21,500 nt of DNA from Priapulus caudatus (GCF_000485595.1 NW_014577223.1:291195-312694), one strand, 5' to 3'. Shown: positions 10,754-21,233, counted from the first letter of the stretch. Made by a program: numbers and translations. Notes: a model not told the origin generated them from the sequence alone.

Positions 10754-11047
10754 CTAGAATACAAAAAGCTAGGCAGAAATCTATGTGAAATAAATTGAGA
10801 CCAAGTATTTGATCATGTGTTAATCGATTAACATTTTCGTGTGAGTATTACTAGAGGTCGAACTTTCAAGACGTCTACAACGTCACAACGTGCACTCTTT
10901 CCGTACTGCTACAGCCATATTGAAAAGCGGCCGATGGCGCTCAACGACCACTCCACGACCCGTACATGTCCGCCTGGCGGCAGTCGTTGTAATGTGGCGC
11001 AAGGTCGCAAGTCAGGAATATCGCCGATTTGAACGAAAATCGTGACC
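10754..11047. promoter_or_regulatory. CpG-rich stretch upstream of gene 1, possible promoter or first exon
   Basis: Bases about 10850-11040 are clearly richer in CG dinucleotides than the surroundings and lie immediately 5' of the first recognised exon of gene 1. A minus-strand ATGGCTGTAGCAG at about 10915 opens only an 11-codon frame. A possible donor, TA|GTAATACT, lies near 10851. A noncoding first exon here would fit a start codon at 10732. This is inference from position and base content. Confidence 0.35.
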
Positions 11048-11426
11048 GAGTGGGTGCGTGGGCGGGGGATTTAGTGGGTGAGTGAGTGAGTGATCGAGTG
11101 GGTGAGTGAGCGAGTGAGCGAGTGGGTGGGTGGGTGAGTGAGTGAGTGGGTGAGTGAGTGAGTGAGTGAGTGAGTGATTACAAGTGAGTGACCGAGTGAG
11201 CGCGTGAATGAGTTAGTGAGTACGTACGAGTGAGTGAGCGAGTGAGTGAGCGAGTGAGTGCGTGCGTGCGTGCGTGCGTGTGTGCGTGCGTGCGTGTGGT
11301 GTATATGTATTATATATATGTGTGAGTGAGTGAGCGCGTGCGTGCGTGCGTGTGGTGTATATGTATATGTGTGAGTGAGTGCGTGAGTGCGTGAGTGAGT
11401 GAGTGAGTGAGCCAGCGAGCGAGCTC
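11048..11426. repeat. (GTGA)n tetranucleotide array with GCGT and TATG variants
   Basis: Mostly GTGA/GAGT units with blocks of GCGT and two copies of a GTGTATATGTAT segment. On the minus strand it reads as long Thr-His-Ser-Leu frames, which are repeat artefacts and not a gene. Confidence 0.95.
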
Positions 11427-11460
11427 TGTCTAGACATGCCATGTAGCTCGTTAGGCTGCC

Positions 11461-11468
11461 CCCCCCCC
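11461..11468. repeat. poly-C run
   Basis: A run of C just beyond the GTGA array. A length error here is likely in any assembly. Confidence 0.8.
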
Positions 11469-11865
11469 ACAAACCTATTTGAACAAACCCAACTACACAA
11501 TTAACCCCGATCCTCTCATGAAAAACGAACGGAGCTGCGACGCGACGCGAACAAAACCGGACCGACAAGAAATAACTTACTACTATTAGCAGTGCACTAC
11601 TAACCAAAGTTGCATATGTCCACCGGTCATACCCACTGAAACCCAATCATTGCAGAGCGAAAGCTTCAAATCAGGCGCCGTTGTTGTAACCGGCGTTAGA
11701 TATGCCACCTCCCCCAGCTGCAGACAGCGTGATTACATAAAACCATAACATGATTACATAACATAACGATAACATAAAACATGAACAATAACAACAACTA
11801 ATTTACGTGTCTCGTCACCCGACTAGGCAGACACACGCTATATACACAGAATTCCACATCGACAC

Positions 11866-11893
11866 GCCCCCCCCCCCCCACACACACACACAC
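11866..11893. repeat. poly-C run followed by (CA)n
   Basis: About a dozen C residues run into eight or so CA units. It is a simple repeat with no gene around it. Confidence 0.9.
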
Positions 11894-12137
11894 CAAGACC
11901 TCCAGCACTAAGACCTCACGTGACATATACCTACTGATTTACATATGTGACCATTCTGGTGAACTTTCTGAAATACGACAGAATAACATAAGAGAAATAT
12001 ACTGTATAGAGAGACACATGATGTTTTACATCGATGCAAAGCTATTATCAACTTATGTGTGATTGCTTGCCGTATCTATAGAAATGTCCCACAATTAGTC
12101 GTCCTTCTGTTTCACGCATCGCAGATTCGTTGACTGA

Positions 12138-12170
12138 ATATATATATATATATATTTATTTATTTATATA
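12138..12170. repeat. (TA)n then (TTTA)n
   Basis: A TA run turning into TTTA units, within noncoding sequence. Confidence 0.9.
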
Positions 12171-12335
12171 CCTGTCAGTACACGGAGATCGCCATTGCCT
12201 TCCCTGACTTTTGCCTTGGATTGTTGTGCGATGAACACGCTACGTGACTATAAGGCTTGGGTAGGCGCGACCCAATCTTCGAGTTCTTATACGTTCACAG
12301 ATTATGCCATCAGTCAGAAAAGTAAGCTGACGAAG

Positions 12336-13020
12336 CTTCTGTAGTCATAAACCCTGAGGTACCGCGTCGCAGATTCACGTCGGTCGCGAGCTAACACGCT
12401 TCGCACTAAATAACATTCTTCTAATTGAATCCAGAATACCAAATTTAGATACGGAAATCACTGTCTATGTCAAAATCAATGTCTCGGGCAACCAAATACT
12501 GAAATAATACTAATAAATCTGGACGACAAGTACGAATAAAAACAATTAAGTTTAAAATATAACCCAGTTATTTGTCGAAAGTGTAATTCATATTTTATGT
12601 AAGATCCTAATATTTTTTCCTGTTTTCAAACAGTGCGCGGATTTAAAACAATCGCATACGAGGCGATTGCATTTTTTTCATAGATTGGTCGCCGACGAGT
12701 TATTGATATTTTTCCCGATGGGGTGGGGAGGCTGATCGCCCCTCCCCACTTCAAGAGCACCTCTTGTCACATACAACTACAGCCCACGGGTTATTGCAAT
12801 AACAAATCTGAGAGTAATCAAGGAAGCTAGCGCGACTTTCTGTGGCATTAAAACCCTGAGGCACACCGCTGCAAATTAATTTCGTTTAGGTTTAATACAA
12901 AACGCAAGGTTATGTCGACATCACGAGAACTTATTTTGGTATTTGCCTGCCAGCAAGCAGTGCGCGGATTATTAAACCGATCGCAGACAACGAGAGTGCA
13001 ATTTTTCATAAATCGTTCAC
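12336..13020. repeat. diverged direct duplication
   Basis: Two blocks occur twice in the same order. Block A is at 12336-12375 and 12836-12877 and shares AAACCCTGAGG. Block B is at 12631-12692 and 12958-13020 and shares CAGTGCGCGGATT and a nearby CATAAATCGTTC-like or CATAGATTGGTC-like segment. The distance from A to B is about 280 bases in the first copy and 105 in the second, so one copy has lost or gained about 175 bases. It is an old duplication of unknown origin. Confidence 0.6.
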
Positions 13021-14881
13021 CCAGAGCTTCTGATTTCGTTGTTGAAGAGCGCGGAGCACCTGCCCCATGGAGGCACTCCTGAGGATGACCAAGAAGTCCG
13101 TGAAAAAAATGTGCACATTTACGTCGTTTAGCTAAAGCTAGCATTATAAGACTAGTAGTATACTTATGTACATTAATTGCATACCACCCCAACTTTATCT
13201 CGCGTTAGTTCAACACAAATGGTTTGGATCATTAACGAAACAACAGATACAGTAAAATACCTGCACAAATGTCGAGTTTTAAATGTTGGTGCAAGTTTAT
13301 GAATCATTGATACTATAGCTACATGATATCCTTCTGTATACAATATGCAATATATCTCATTTTACAATAAATGACATGCAAGAATTTTACAGATATATAT
13401 ATGTGAAATCAAGAGCTAATACTACCTAATATGTATACTAATAGGTATTATTAGCTCTTTATGAAACAACACAGCTGAACCTCGTTGCTATGTTATACTA
13501 CACAATGTCTAAACATGGGCTACGCGTCATATTATCACGTCCATCTATTTTAATACTTTAACCCATTATAAACGTACAACAAATACAATAAACACTATTT
13601 ACGTGTGACGTGAAAAAACAATAATCCTGCAATGGTACAATACATGGGTTATTTTCTACGCTAAACACCTGGTTGATTTTCATTCACATATTTTCAAACA
13701 TTAGCTAGCTTCTTTTCTCTATAAAGTGGACATGAAATGTGGGAAGATGTTAAACAACGTTTTACACATGTGCTACCTTAATGTATATTACACAGAAGCA
13801 AGAAACAGGAGCCACATATATAATTAAGCCTTGCTTTATAAACGAACTGGTTCACGTTTTAAATATAAAAAAATTACACCAGCTTGATATTCCTGCCTGA
13901 AAAACCACCGGCATTTGAATATTGTAATTTAGTGCCAGTGGTTCACAATCTTTCTAATTCAATTAATAAATTGTTAACAAATATGATCAGCTGGCTTTAC
14001 TGTTTTTAACGTAACTAAGCTATGATCACACATTACAAGTAAACACGATATTCCACTGTAAATGTTCTACAGTTACTGCATGCAACATGACGATAAGTTG
14101 TCATCTTCAAAAAAACTAAGATCTCTTTTTTAAATGATCTATAATGTACTCTGGATATAAAATGTATAAAAGGATACGTGCCCGAGACATTTCACAATAG
14201 TTGAATGATAAATACTGAAAACTCGTTTTAACTGGCATCTCAAAGTATATAAATGGGAACTAACTGAACTGACATTACTGTCATGGCTGTAGCCTAAATT
14301 TGGCTAGCATTTCCAAGTATTAAAAACGTTGGTAGGCAATGGGCAAAAAATGCTAATAACAAGCAACAAGAGTAAGTTCTAAATCAATACTTATTTGAAG
14401 AATATTGTCACCTGTGTTTTGGAATTCTTCGAGAATGTTAGAATAATTATAATTTACATTTAGCTCATTCATTTTCATTTTCAGGCTTGATTGAAAGCAA
14501 TTAGTACACTCATTTTCTTACAAACATACTTCTATATATGCAAGCACATTATTCTACCACGTGCTCTTCACATACACTGGTAACATTTGCTCACTCAAAT
14601 AATATAGACTCATATCAGTCACATGATGTTTTCATCTTCAACCTACTGAAAACCTACAAAATACACAATTTCAACTGCATCGATATATGACATCTTTAAG
14701 GTCATTATTTTTTCTAACATGACCACGAATCCCATTTCTGATCACAAGATAACAAAGGTGGAGCCAAAGCTAATGCGATTGTATGAGTATTTTTTTTACT
14801 AATAACAAAATGAATTATAACATGTGGACCTTTCAAACATACATGATTTATATGAAGTAATTAATGATAATCAGATGCTTT
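13021..14881. other. intergenic, downstream flank of gene 2
   Basis: AT-rich sequence with no supported exon. It includes a hairpin at 13411-13460 and presumably the 3' untranslated region of gene 2 near its right end. I saw no clear polyadenylation signal on the minus strand close to the stop at 14882. Confidence 0.6.
13411..13460. repeat. short hairpin
   Basis: Arms of about 20 bases (AAGAGCTAATACTACCTA and its near complement) around a loop of about 9 bases. There are two or so mismatches. Function unknown. Confidence 0.75.
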
Positions 14882-14987
14882 TCACTCCCCTTTGCCAAGC
14901 CCGACCATCTTCATGCTTACATCCCACAACCTGCTAGCGACATCATCATCAAGAGCATTCTTGCTTGGTTCGGCTTCCATGCACTCA
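14882..14987 (-). CDS. gene 2, exon 7 (C-terminus)
   Basis: Acceptor TTGTTACAG; the first base completes a Ser codon, then 34 residues and TGA. The [20 protein letters not shown] segment matches the conserved tail of RDH11-14 proteins. Confidence 0.88.
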
Positions 14988-17900
14988 CTGTAACAAGAAC
15001 AATAGATTGCTTAAGTAAATGCTGTATGCAATCAATTAACTATGTTACAGAACATGAATAATCACTGCATGAAGAGTCGTCAGAGAAATTGTTGTGCCTG
15101 GCAGATTTGCAAGCCCCAAATTTTTAATACGTATAATTCTACAGATCCAGAGCACATTGGAATATAAATCCGTTGCTAGATTAAGTATCACTGGCATCTA
15201 AATGTGGCTCAGGAAAATTATGAGTGGCTTGTTTAGTTACACCCAGGCCACGTAGAGAATTCAAATTATTTACAAATTACAAGTCTTAACATTTAAAATT
15301 TATGTTTACAAGTTACGTGATTTTGATGTTCACTCAACACACATATTCATGACAATAGTCTAACCAACTCACCTGAAATATTTGCCCGACACACCAGAGA
15401 TCTCATCTGCAATTGCACAGGTGAGAGGTGTGTTCATTCCATCTTTAGCAGACTTCATGAGCATGAAGACAATTGGAGCTGTGGTTATCATCAGGAATTT
15501 ATTACTGTGCAGAGGCATGTGTTTGAGCAGATTTGTATTACATACACCAGGGTGTGCTGCATTCACAGTCACGTTAGTGCCTGCAACAGAAAATACATCA
15601 TCAACTTTACAGATGTAAAAATTCAAAAGACAAACATGTGAATTGTAAAATCTGTGACATACCCTGCAGAAACAAAAGGCTAACCAGTATATTAAAATAG
15701 GAGGGAATATCTTGTATAACTGGGGAATAATGACTGGTTACAATTACACACTTGCATCAGATTATAAATCGGATAACTTCAGTTGCACTGATTAGTGACA
15801 TCCGTTTATTAACAGTTCATGAACCAGGTGTTGAACAATTTTGGGTAGAAGCACCGATGAATTACCTTCAAGTGTCTTAGCCATCTGTCTGGTGAATAAG
15901 ACCTGAGCAAGCTTGCTCTGAGAGTAGAGACGGCGAGGCTCATATTCCTGCTCCCCATTCAGATTGTTGAACATCATTTCACCGGCTCCATGTGCCCGGC
16001 AACTCACGTTTACTATGCGCCCTCTATCAGCTGCCTTCAAGAGATCCAGCAGAAGATGCGTAAGTAGAAAGTGACCTGAAGAGGAAACGATTATTTTGCG
16101 TTTGAGAATAAACCTCACTCCAGTCAACTCTGAAATCATACGTCCACCAGATGCATAGATTTTTGGCATCACATGTGGCCACGCAACAGTTAGACCTAAG
16201 CAGTGACAGTAGCATTGCTGCATAGGTGTCAACATAAATTTTTTCGTTATATGAATAGCCTTGCCTTGATATCTGGAATACAGGCAAGTCAAAATACAAA
16301 CCTCAATGTCAATGGCAAAACACATGCATGCATGCACGCACGCACGCACACACACAAACACACATTTATAACAATTATTGTATTTTCGTTTTGATAATAA
16401 CTACATTATACTTTTATAATGATTTGAATTCGACTGACAAAAGCAGATCCACAGCTCATAACGACATTGTAATGGATTTTCTTGAAGAGCTTAAAGCCAT
16501 TCATTCAACACAAAATGGCTTAATTTCCTGTTATATATCACCTTAACAATTTGAATTATTTAAACAGTAATACTGACACTCACTGAGGTAGTTCACCTGC
16601 CATTGCTCCTCAAACCCATCTTTAGTCTTGCTTAGCTCTGGATTCATCATAACTCCTGCATTGTTGATTAAGACATCAATTTTTTCTTCTTCTGCAACAC
16701 AATGAAGTAGTAAATGAATCAATCATAAAACCTCTATTATCTTGTTAGCTAACTCTTATCATCAGTGTGGGTATTACTTCCTTTCTAAAGATGTTTGGTG
16801 AAACAGTTTATGTTATTAGCGACTGTTTCTCTATGGCCACTGTTTCTCTATTTCTACTAGTAATTAGTATTAGTTGGTAACAATTCCAAGCTGGTAGGTG
16901 AGCATTCTGAATTCTTGCCATGGTGGTTGATGCATGGCATGTACCATATTTAAAGGAAAACAAATAAATAGCACATTGCTTTCATGAATTAATAACTTAG
17001 CAGACACACATTGCATACCTTTGTGGATTTCTTCTGAAAATTTGTGAACAGAGTCCAGTGATGCTAGGTCAAGGTGCTTCACATACACTTCTTTATTTCT
17101 TGCTGCCTTTTTAATTTCATCAGCAGCTTCCTTTGCTGATTCTAGATTTCTGCAGGCTAAAATTATTCTTCCACCTGTAAGATATGAGGTTCACAAAAAG
17201 TTTGTTTACAACATGAACTTGTGGTAAAGAAAATAAAGACCCACATAAATTTTTATATATTTGGCCATCGAAAACACTTCTTATAATGTAAAAAAACATT
17301 TTTTATATGTTGGAACAGTATCAGCGATTCATAATATATTATTACATAGTTAAATCTAAAAAGTCAGATCCCTAGGACTAAAATATTGCATGACATGTGC
17401 ACGACACAATAGATCCCATTAACCTGGCTGTTACTAATTTATCACCCTGCTAGTTTAGAAATAACATTTAGGCAATAAAAATACAATTACTCAAGTGCAC
17501 AGCACAATAAATATAAAAAGAAGATAGGCTAGCTTGAATTCATTAATTTTCCTCTCTATAATGTGACCCAGACAAGGCTAACAATTCTGCACTTGCCTAT
17601 AATTATTATGTCGACTCGATTGTTATGTTATAAACCAGTTATGAACAGGAAGCTTCAGGCTGCAATAGTGGCAGTACTAGATCGGAATATGAGCAAAAAG
17701 ACCAACCTTATTTATTTATATACTTGTTCAGTTAAATACCATGAACACATCTAAACAATACCTAGCTAACTTTTAGATACTTTTATGCTACTACTTACCT
17801 TGCTTCCTACCAAATATAAGAAAATAAATTATAAGAGGAATTGGGCAGAAAATTCTATGCCAACACTACCAAGATTCTGATAGCCAACCTACCTCTACTT

Positions 17901-19410
17901 GCAATCTCCTTTGCTAACTCCATGCCAATACCCTGGTTTCCCCCTGTGAGAATAAACGTCTTCCCTTTGGCAAGAGCATGACTGTAAGTAACAGCCCCTT
18001 TGAAATATACCCTGCAAATAGTAAGAAATAGGTGCACCTAAAATTAAAAGTCATACATAGTACTATAGCCTAGATTTAGTAATCCAGTAATGAATATGAT
18101 TACAGTCAATCCTGTGTTAACTGATAACTCTGTTTTGACCCTGTTCCCAATGGCCATAAAAATCTCTCTGCCAATAATTCTGTGTTATATGTGCCCTGTA
18201 CAGAGAAAATCCCTGTTCAACACAGATGTCGGACATTAATTTTGCATTCCTCGAATGTCCTTCCAGGGCATATAATGGTAACTTTCTTCCCTCAAAGGTT
18301 ATCATTGGATCAACTACTGATGCAAAATGACAACCAAGCAGATGGACACCTGTCTATACAGGAAACTGTTAAGGGTTCCCTTTAGTGACCATTATATACA
18401 AGTTTGACTGTGACAAACTAGACTTTGACAAATATGATCATGATAATACCAACTCTAACTCTGATACACTGATGAAATGAAAATATTCCGAGTATGGTCA
18501 TACTGATAGGGTCATTCCCACAGAGCTGTAAAGGGATTTACTGACTCAATATAATATATTCTTCAACCTTATTGGTTAGGTTATGTTAGGTTTTAAAGGA
18601 CAAGTGCCTTTCCCGGCACTTACAACCTGGCACATACCAATACGTGAGATGGGTTTTTGATCATATTTTTCCATAGCACTAGGAGCACCGATTGGTGGAA
18701 ATGGGATAAAATATAGAAATGGAACAATCCACATCTAAAAGGTCAATTAGTTACTGTGCCATCCTGTTGGGTCACTGGTGCTCCTATAAGCTGGGACAGC
18801 CAGCATGGAGTATAGCATTGTCCCTAATTATGGTTTCATGGTTAAATTATCCTTAATCTCAATTAAACAATACGAAGGAAAGATACATCCGCACATTAAT
18901 ACCAGTTGCCAATTGCGCAACATTTGTCTGTTTACTAGTAAAGCATCATAGCATAATAATCATGTACTACATCCATGCCATTAACATTTTGGTTCATGGA
19001 TATAAGCGCTGACCACAATTCATTTTCGCAATGTCTGACATGTGCATGCCAAATGTCGACAGCTATTAGTATTATATCCTTTGGCCGACATTCTTGCACA
19101 TTTAAATTTAACCTAATTACTGAAATTGCCTAGACCTAATTGTTAGGTATTATGCGTAACTTCATCAACGTTCTTCGTAATTGCAAATTAGTAATAGGCT
19201 ACTTATTGATTGGGTCGAGTCATTACTGTTTACAATTTACATTTAAAAATCTTACACACTCACACTGTACTGTGTACAATAGTCAAACACTACAGCCTAC
19301 AGGGTACAGTAATAGTATTACTTTATAAATACGAGTACTCCTATGAGAATGGCGATCTTCCACACTCCAGATGGAATATCATCAAAACCTAAACCGGGTG
19401 GTCCCTGCAT
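14882..19410 (-). CDS. retinol dehydrogenase-like short-chain dehydrogenase (RDH11/12/13/14 type), 7 exons (gene 2)
   Basis: Exons on the minus strand: 19410-19322, 18011-17893, 17174-17019, 16691-16584, 16075-15866, 15580-15373, 14987-14882. All introns are GT-AG, all phases agree, and the frame is 996 bases (331 residues plus stop), the usual length of this family. The family uses NADP(H) to interconvert retinol or other aldehyde/alcohol pairs at the endoplasmic reticulum or mitochondrial membrane. Residues 16-29 are a hydrophobic anchor. TGGNQGIG at 52-59 and ACRN at 76-79 form the cofactor site. DLAS is at 105-108, NNAG at 131-134, the catalytic YSQSK at 208-212 and HPG at 237-239. The C-terminus has the family's [19 protein letters not shown] pattern. 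C183 is 25 residues before Y208, exactly where RDH12 has its catalytic Ser175, so the Ser is replaced (codon TGC). The start at 19410 is the first ATG after an in-frame stop. Substrate and exact ortholog (RDH11, 12, 13 or 14) cannot be told. Confidence 0.93.
15373..15580 (-). CDS. gene 2, exon 6
   Basis: Acceptor TGTTGCAG, donor AG|GTGAGT, phase 2. Encodes [18 protein letters not shown], a hydrophobic stretch and SGVSGKYF, a family landmark after the substrate loop. Confidence 0.93.
15866..16075 (-). CDS. gene 2, exon 5 (catalytic region)
   Basis: Acceptor CTCTTCAG, donor G|GTAATT. Carries [11 protein letters not shown], with Cys at the catalytic Ser position, and the active-site Tyr and Lys in [12 protein letters not shown]. 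Confidence 0.93.
16320..16364. repeat. CATG/CACG/CA simple repeat in gene 2 intron
   Basis: ATGC, ACGC and CA units in a row, upstream of exon 5 within the intron. Confidence 0.85.
16584..16691 (-). CDS. gene 2, exon 4
   Basis: Acceptor TGTTGCAG, donor A|GTGAGT. Encodes [15 protein letters not shown] with the structural NNAG motif and the family pattern [15 protein letters not shown]. Confidence 0.93.
17019..17174 (-). CDS. gene 2, exon 3
   Basis: Acceptor TCTTACAG, donor G|GTATGC. Encodes the second Rossmann strand GRIILACRN, whose Arg typifies NADP-preferring members, and the HLDLAS motif. Confidence 0.93.
17893..18011 (-). CDS. gene 2, exon 2 (nucleotide-binding motif)
   Basis: Acceptor ATTTGCAG, donor G|GTAGGT. 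Encodes [19 protein letters not shown] and then the Rossmann-fold glycine motif TGGNQGIG and its following helix. Confidence 0.93.
18102..18413. mobile_element. possible pogo/Tigger-like remnant in gene 2 intron 1
   Basis: The left edge ACAGTCAATCCTGTG and the right edge, read on the other strand ACAGTCAAACTTGTA, are similar inverted repeats about 310 bases apart. The interior contains several CTGT-rich near-repeats. No clean TA duplication is visible on the right side and no transposase frame exists, so this is tentative. Confidence 0.35.
18680..18786. repeat. 107-bp segment bounded by 10-bp inverted repeats
   Basis: TAGGAGCACC at 18680-18689 and GGTGCTCCTA at 18777-18786 are exact complements. 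No convincing target duplication flanks them. It may be a very small inverted-repeat element or chance. Confidence 0.4.
19322..19410 (-). CDS. gene 2, exon 1 (membrane anchor)
   Basis: An 89-base exon ending AAA|GTAATA, phase 2. It encodes [18 protein letters not shown] followed by a hydrophobic segment to residue 29. The split codon becomes Lys30 when joined to exon 2. An in-frame TAA lies about 16 codons upstream of the ATG. Confidence 0.8.
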
Positions 19411-19751
19411 TGTGAGAAAATGACAATTGTAATCACAGAATATAACTTATGAACTCGTAAAATTGAAATCGGCGAGTCACGTCGGGATTTGTTTGCTAAG
19501 GTGCGACGCCCAGCGGGATTTGTAGGAACTTTCTTACAACCCCAACCAGAAATCTGTATCGTCAAGATCCCGCTTTATTTTTTTGGATGCACCAAAAAAT
19601 AAAGTATGCACTTTCAGCACATAAAAAAATATTTATGGGTTATTCATATTAAGTGCAATGGCTAGTAGATCTGCGCTTATTTAGAAAAAAAATACGTTAC
19701 TTATTTTTGTCTGTGCGGCATACGATAGATGACGCTCACGACTGTTTAGAT
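19411..19751. promoter_or_regulatory. candidate divergent promoter between gene 2 and a plus-strand exon
   Basis: About 340 bases separate the gene 2 start codon (minus strand) from a plus-strand ATG at 19752. The interval holds CG dinucleotides, two GGGATTTGT direct repeats and a hairpin CTTTATTTTTTTGG/CCAAAAAATAAAG at about 19573-19607. No TATA box was recognised. The assignment rests on position only. Confidence 0.3.
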
Positions 19752-19835
19752 ATGGCGGCAACGGATAAAAGCTTACTAACTTTCGAGGATAAAAATAGCG
19801 ATCTACTCAAGAATTTAGTGATCGAGGTTGTACAT
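19752..19835 (+). CDS. possible first coding exon of a plus-strand gene
   Basis: ATGGCGGCAACGG opens a 28-codon frame (MAATDKSLLTFEDKN...) that reaches a CAT|GTAAAT donor at phase 0; unspliced, it ends two codons later. The ATGGCGGC start and the CpG-containing upstream are typical of animal first exons. I could not find a second exon in the window, so the gene would have to continue beyond it, or the frame is chance. The product is unrecognised. Confidence 0.3.
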
Positions 19836-20461
19836 GTAAATTAAAAAGTACAATTTAAACGTTTTGTTAACTGATACGTTTTATCTGATAAAACTAACCT
19901 AACACAAATACAACGTATGCTAAAAGTAAAAATGTCCAAGTTTGACGCATGATGAATGCACTATGTCTATGAGTATGAATAGTAATTAGTATGATACTGT
20001 GACTATGATAATGCAGCGACCAACGTGAACGTGCCTCAACTAGTATTAGTATTACCTACTTACCTAGGCCAGCAGAACAAGTTCATATAGTCCATACACA
20101 ATGGGCAGTTAGTTTCTGGCAGTGATTCCTACACAATTACCTTTATGGCTTTAAGCATTATATAGACATTTTCTCTCCACCACATTCTTTCTGGCATTAC
20201 AAATTGATTCAGGAAATCGCCAGATATGGGTGCACATTAGTCATTAGGCTAGGCCTATTATAGCTCTAGTACTATAGCCTGCGTTCGATTAACTGCCGCA
20301 GGGCTATAGCACATTGTCGGCTGGAAATACCAACTACGACCTGTTACCACCTGTCCCCATGAAAAATGGATCGCAAAACGCAAAGTTATCGGGCTTTTTA
20401 ACACTTATTTATCTACATGGACATCTCACCACATGGCATTTCATTTTGAAACGAAGTGGCG

Positions 20462-20547
20462 TGCGCACGCGTGACGTCACCGGTATTGTATATACCCATA
20501 GCTGCCATGTGTTTTGCGTACATATCCGGTAACGTCACGCGTGCGCA
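20462..20547. repeat. GC-rich inverted repeat containing TGACGTCA
   Basis: Arms of about 25 bases (20462-20486 and 20523-20547) pair with about two or three mismatches around a 36-base centre. The left arm contains the CRE-type palindrome TGACGTCA (20472-20479); the right arm has the one-base variant TAACGTCA. It stands out from the AT-rich surroundings. Confidence 0.85.
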
Positions 20548-20555
20548 TGTTGTGC

Positions 20556-20630
20556 CCAAACTTGGAATCTTGCACAAACTTGGAATTTCAGCGCATCCTC
20601 AGTTTGGGCAACCAATCTTGAGATTGGGCA
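20556..20630. repeat. dispersed repeat, left copy
   Basis: Contains CCAAACTTGGAATC (20556-20569), a second ACAAACTTGGAAT, and CAATCTTGAGATTGGGCA (20613-20630). Both motifs recur at 21202-21233, the first in opposite orientation. Confidence 0.75.
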
Positions 20631-20691
20631 AACAGAGGTGAACAGAGCTTGCACAAACATATGATTGTTAGGATTTCAAATGTTATATCAT

Positions 20692-21017
20692 CAGGGCTGC
20701 CAACATTGGGTGATAGGCGAGAGTGAGATGCGAGGGAGCGAAGCGACCGAGTGGGGGTGGCGGTAGGGCGCTTTTGCATTTTATAACTTCAATTTGTGCA
20801 ATTTGGTGCATACTAAAGTGACCATTTTCAGATATTGTAAGATTTTTTTTGCTGTGCGTGAGATATTTCAGCGTTTTATTCACGAAGAGATATTCATGCG
20901 TGAGATATCTCAGCATTTTTTTGCTGTGCGTGAGATATTGTAAGATCAGCGTGAGAGCGTGAGATTTGGTCAAAATGCGTGAGTCTCACGGTCAATGCGT
21001 GAGAGTTGGCAGCCCTG
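20692..21017. mobile_element. 326-bp hAT-like MITE, CAGGGCTGCCAAC termini
   Basis: The ends CAGGGCTGCCAAC and GTTGGCAGCCCTG are exact 13-base inverted repeats, flanked on both sides by TATCAT (20686-20691 and 21018-21023), a 6-base duplication. CAGGG ends suggest the hAT superfamily, though that family usually makes 8-base duplications. The right half contains repeated GCGTGAGATAT-like units. There is no coding capacity; the frames crossing it are artefacts. Confidence 0.85.
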
Positions 21018-21201
21018 TATCATAACTATAACAAGGTCGTATACCTTCTTTCCTCAATGTGTTTGGCACCTTTGTATAAATATTAAATGATTATAATAAA
21101 TAATTGGATAAATATGAGATAAATCTCTTCCTAGTTTGCACCACGCACACCACACACTCGCTATGAGCGGTTGTTGAATCACCGACTGTTTTCAGTTTGC
21201 A

Positions 21202-21233
21202 CAATCTTGAGATTGGGCAGATTCCAAGTTTGG
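21202..21233. repeat. dispersed repeat, right copy
   Basis: CAATCTTGAGATTGGGCA is a direct copy of 20613-20630, followed at once by GATTCCAAGTTTGG, the inverse of 20556-20569. The two copies lie on either side of the 326-bp element. Confidence 0.8.

Noticed and set aside
11071-11646. 191-codon minus-strand frame rich in Thr-His-Ser-Leu
   Set aside because: It is the GTGA microsatellite read in frame; the composition is a repeat artefact.
12720-12755. GTGGGGAGG...CCTCCCCAC hairpin
   Set aside because: Nine-base arms in noncoding DNA on a strand with no known transcript; a terminator or RNA gene cannot be supported.
12848-13192. 114-codon minus-strand frame
   Set aside because: It overlaps the duplicated noncoding segment and shows no family pattern.
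18575-18600. GGTTAGGTTATGTTAGG, like arthropod TTAGG telomere units
   Set aside because: Only three scattered units, imperfect, inside an intron.
20314-20532. Plus-strand frame that might be a second exon after 19752-19835
   Set aside because: No acceptor in matching phase with a good pyrimidine tract was found, and the frame runs into the GC-rich inverted repeat.
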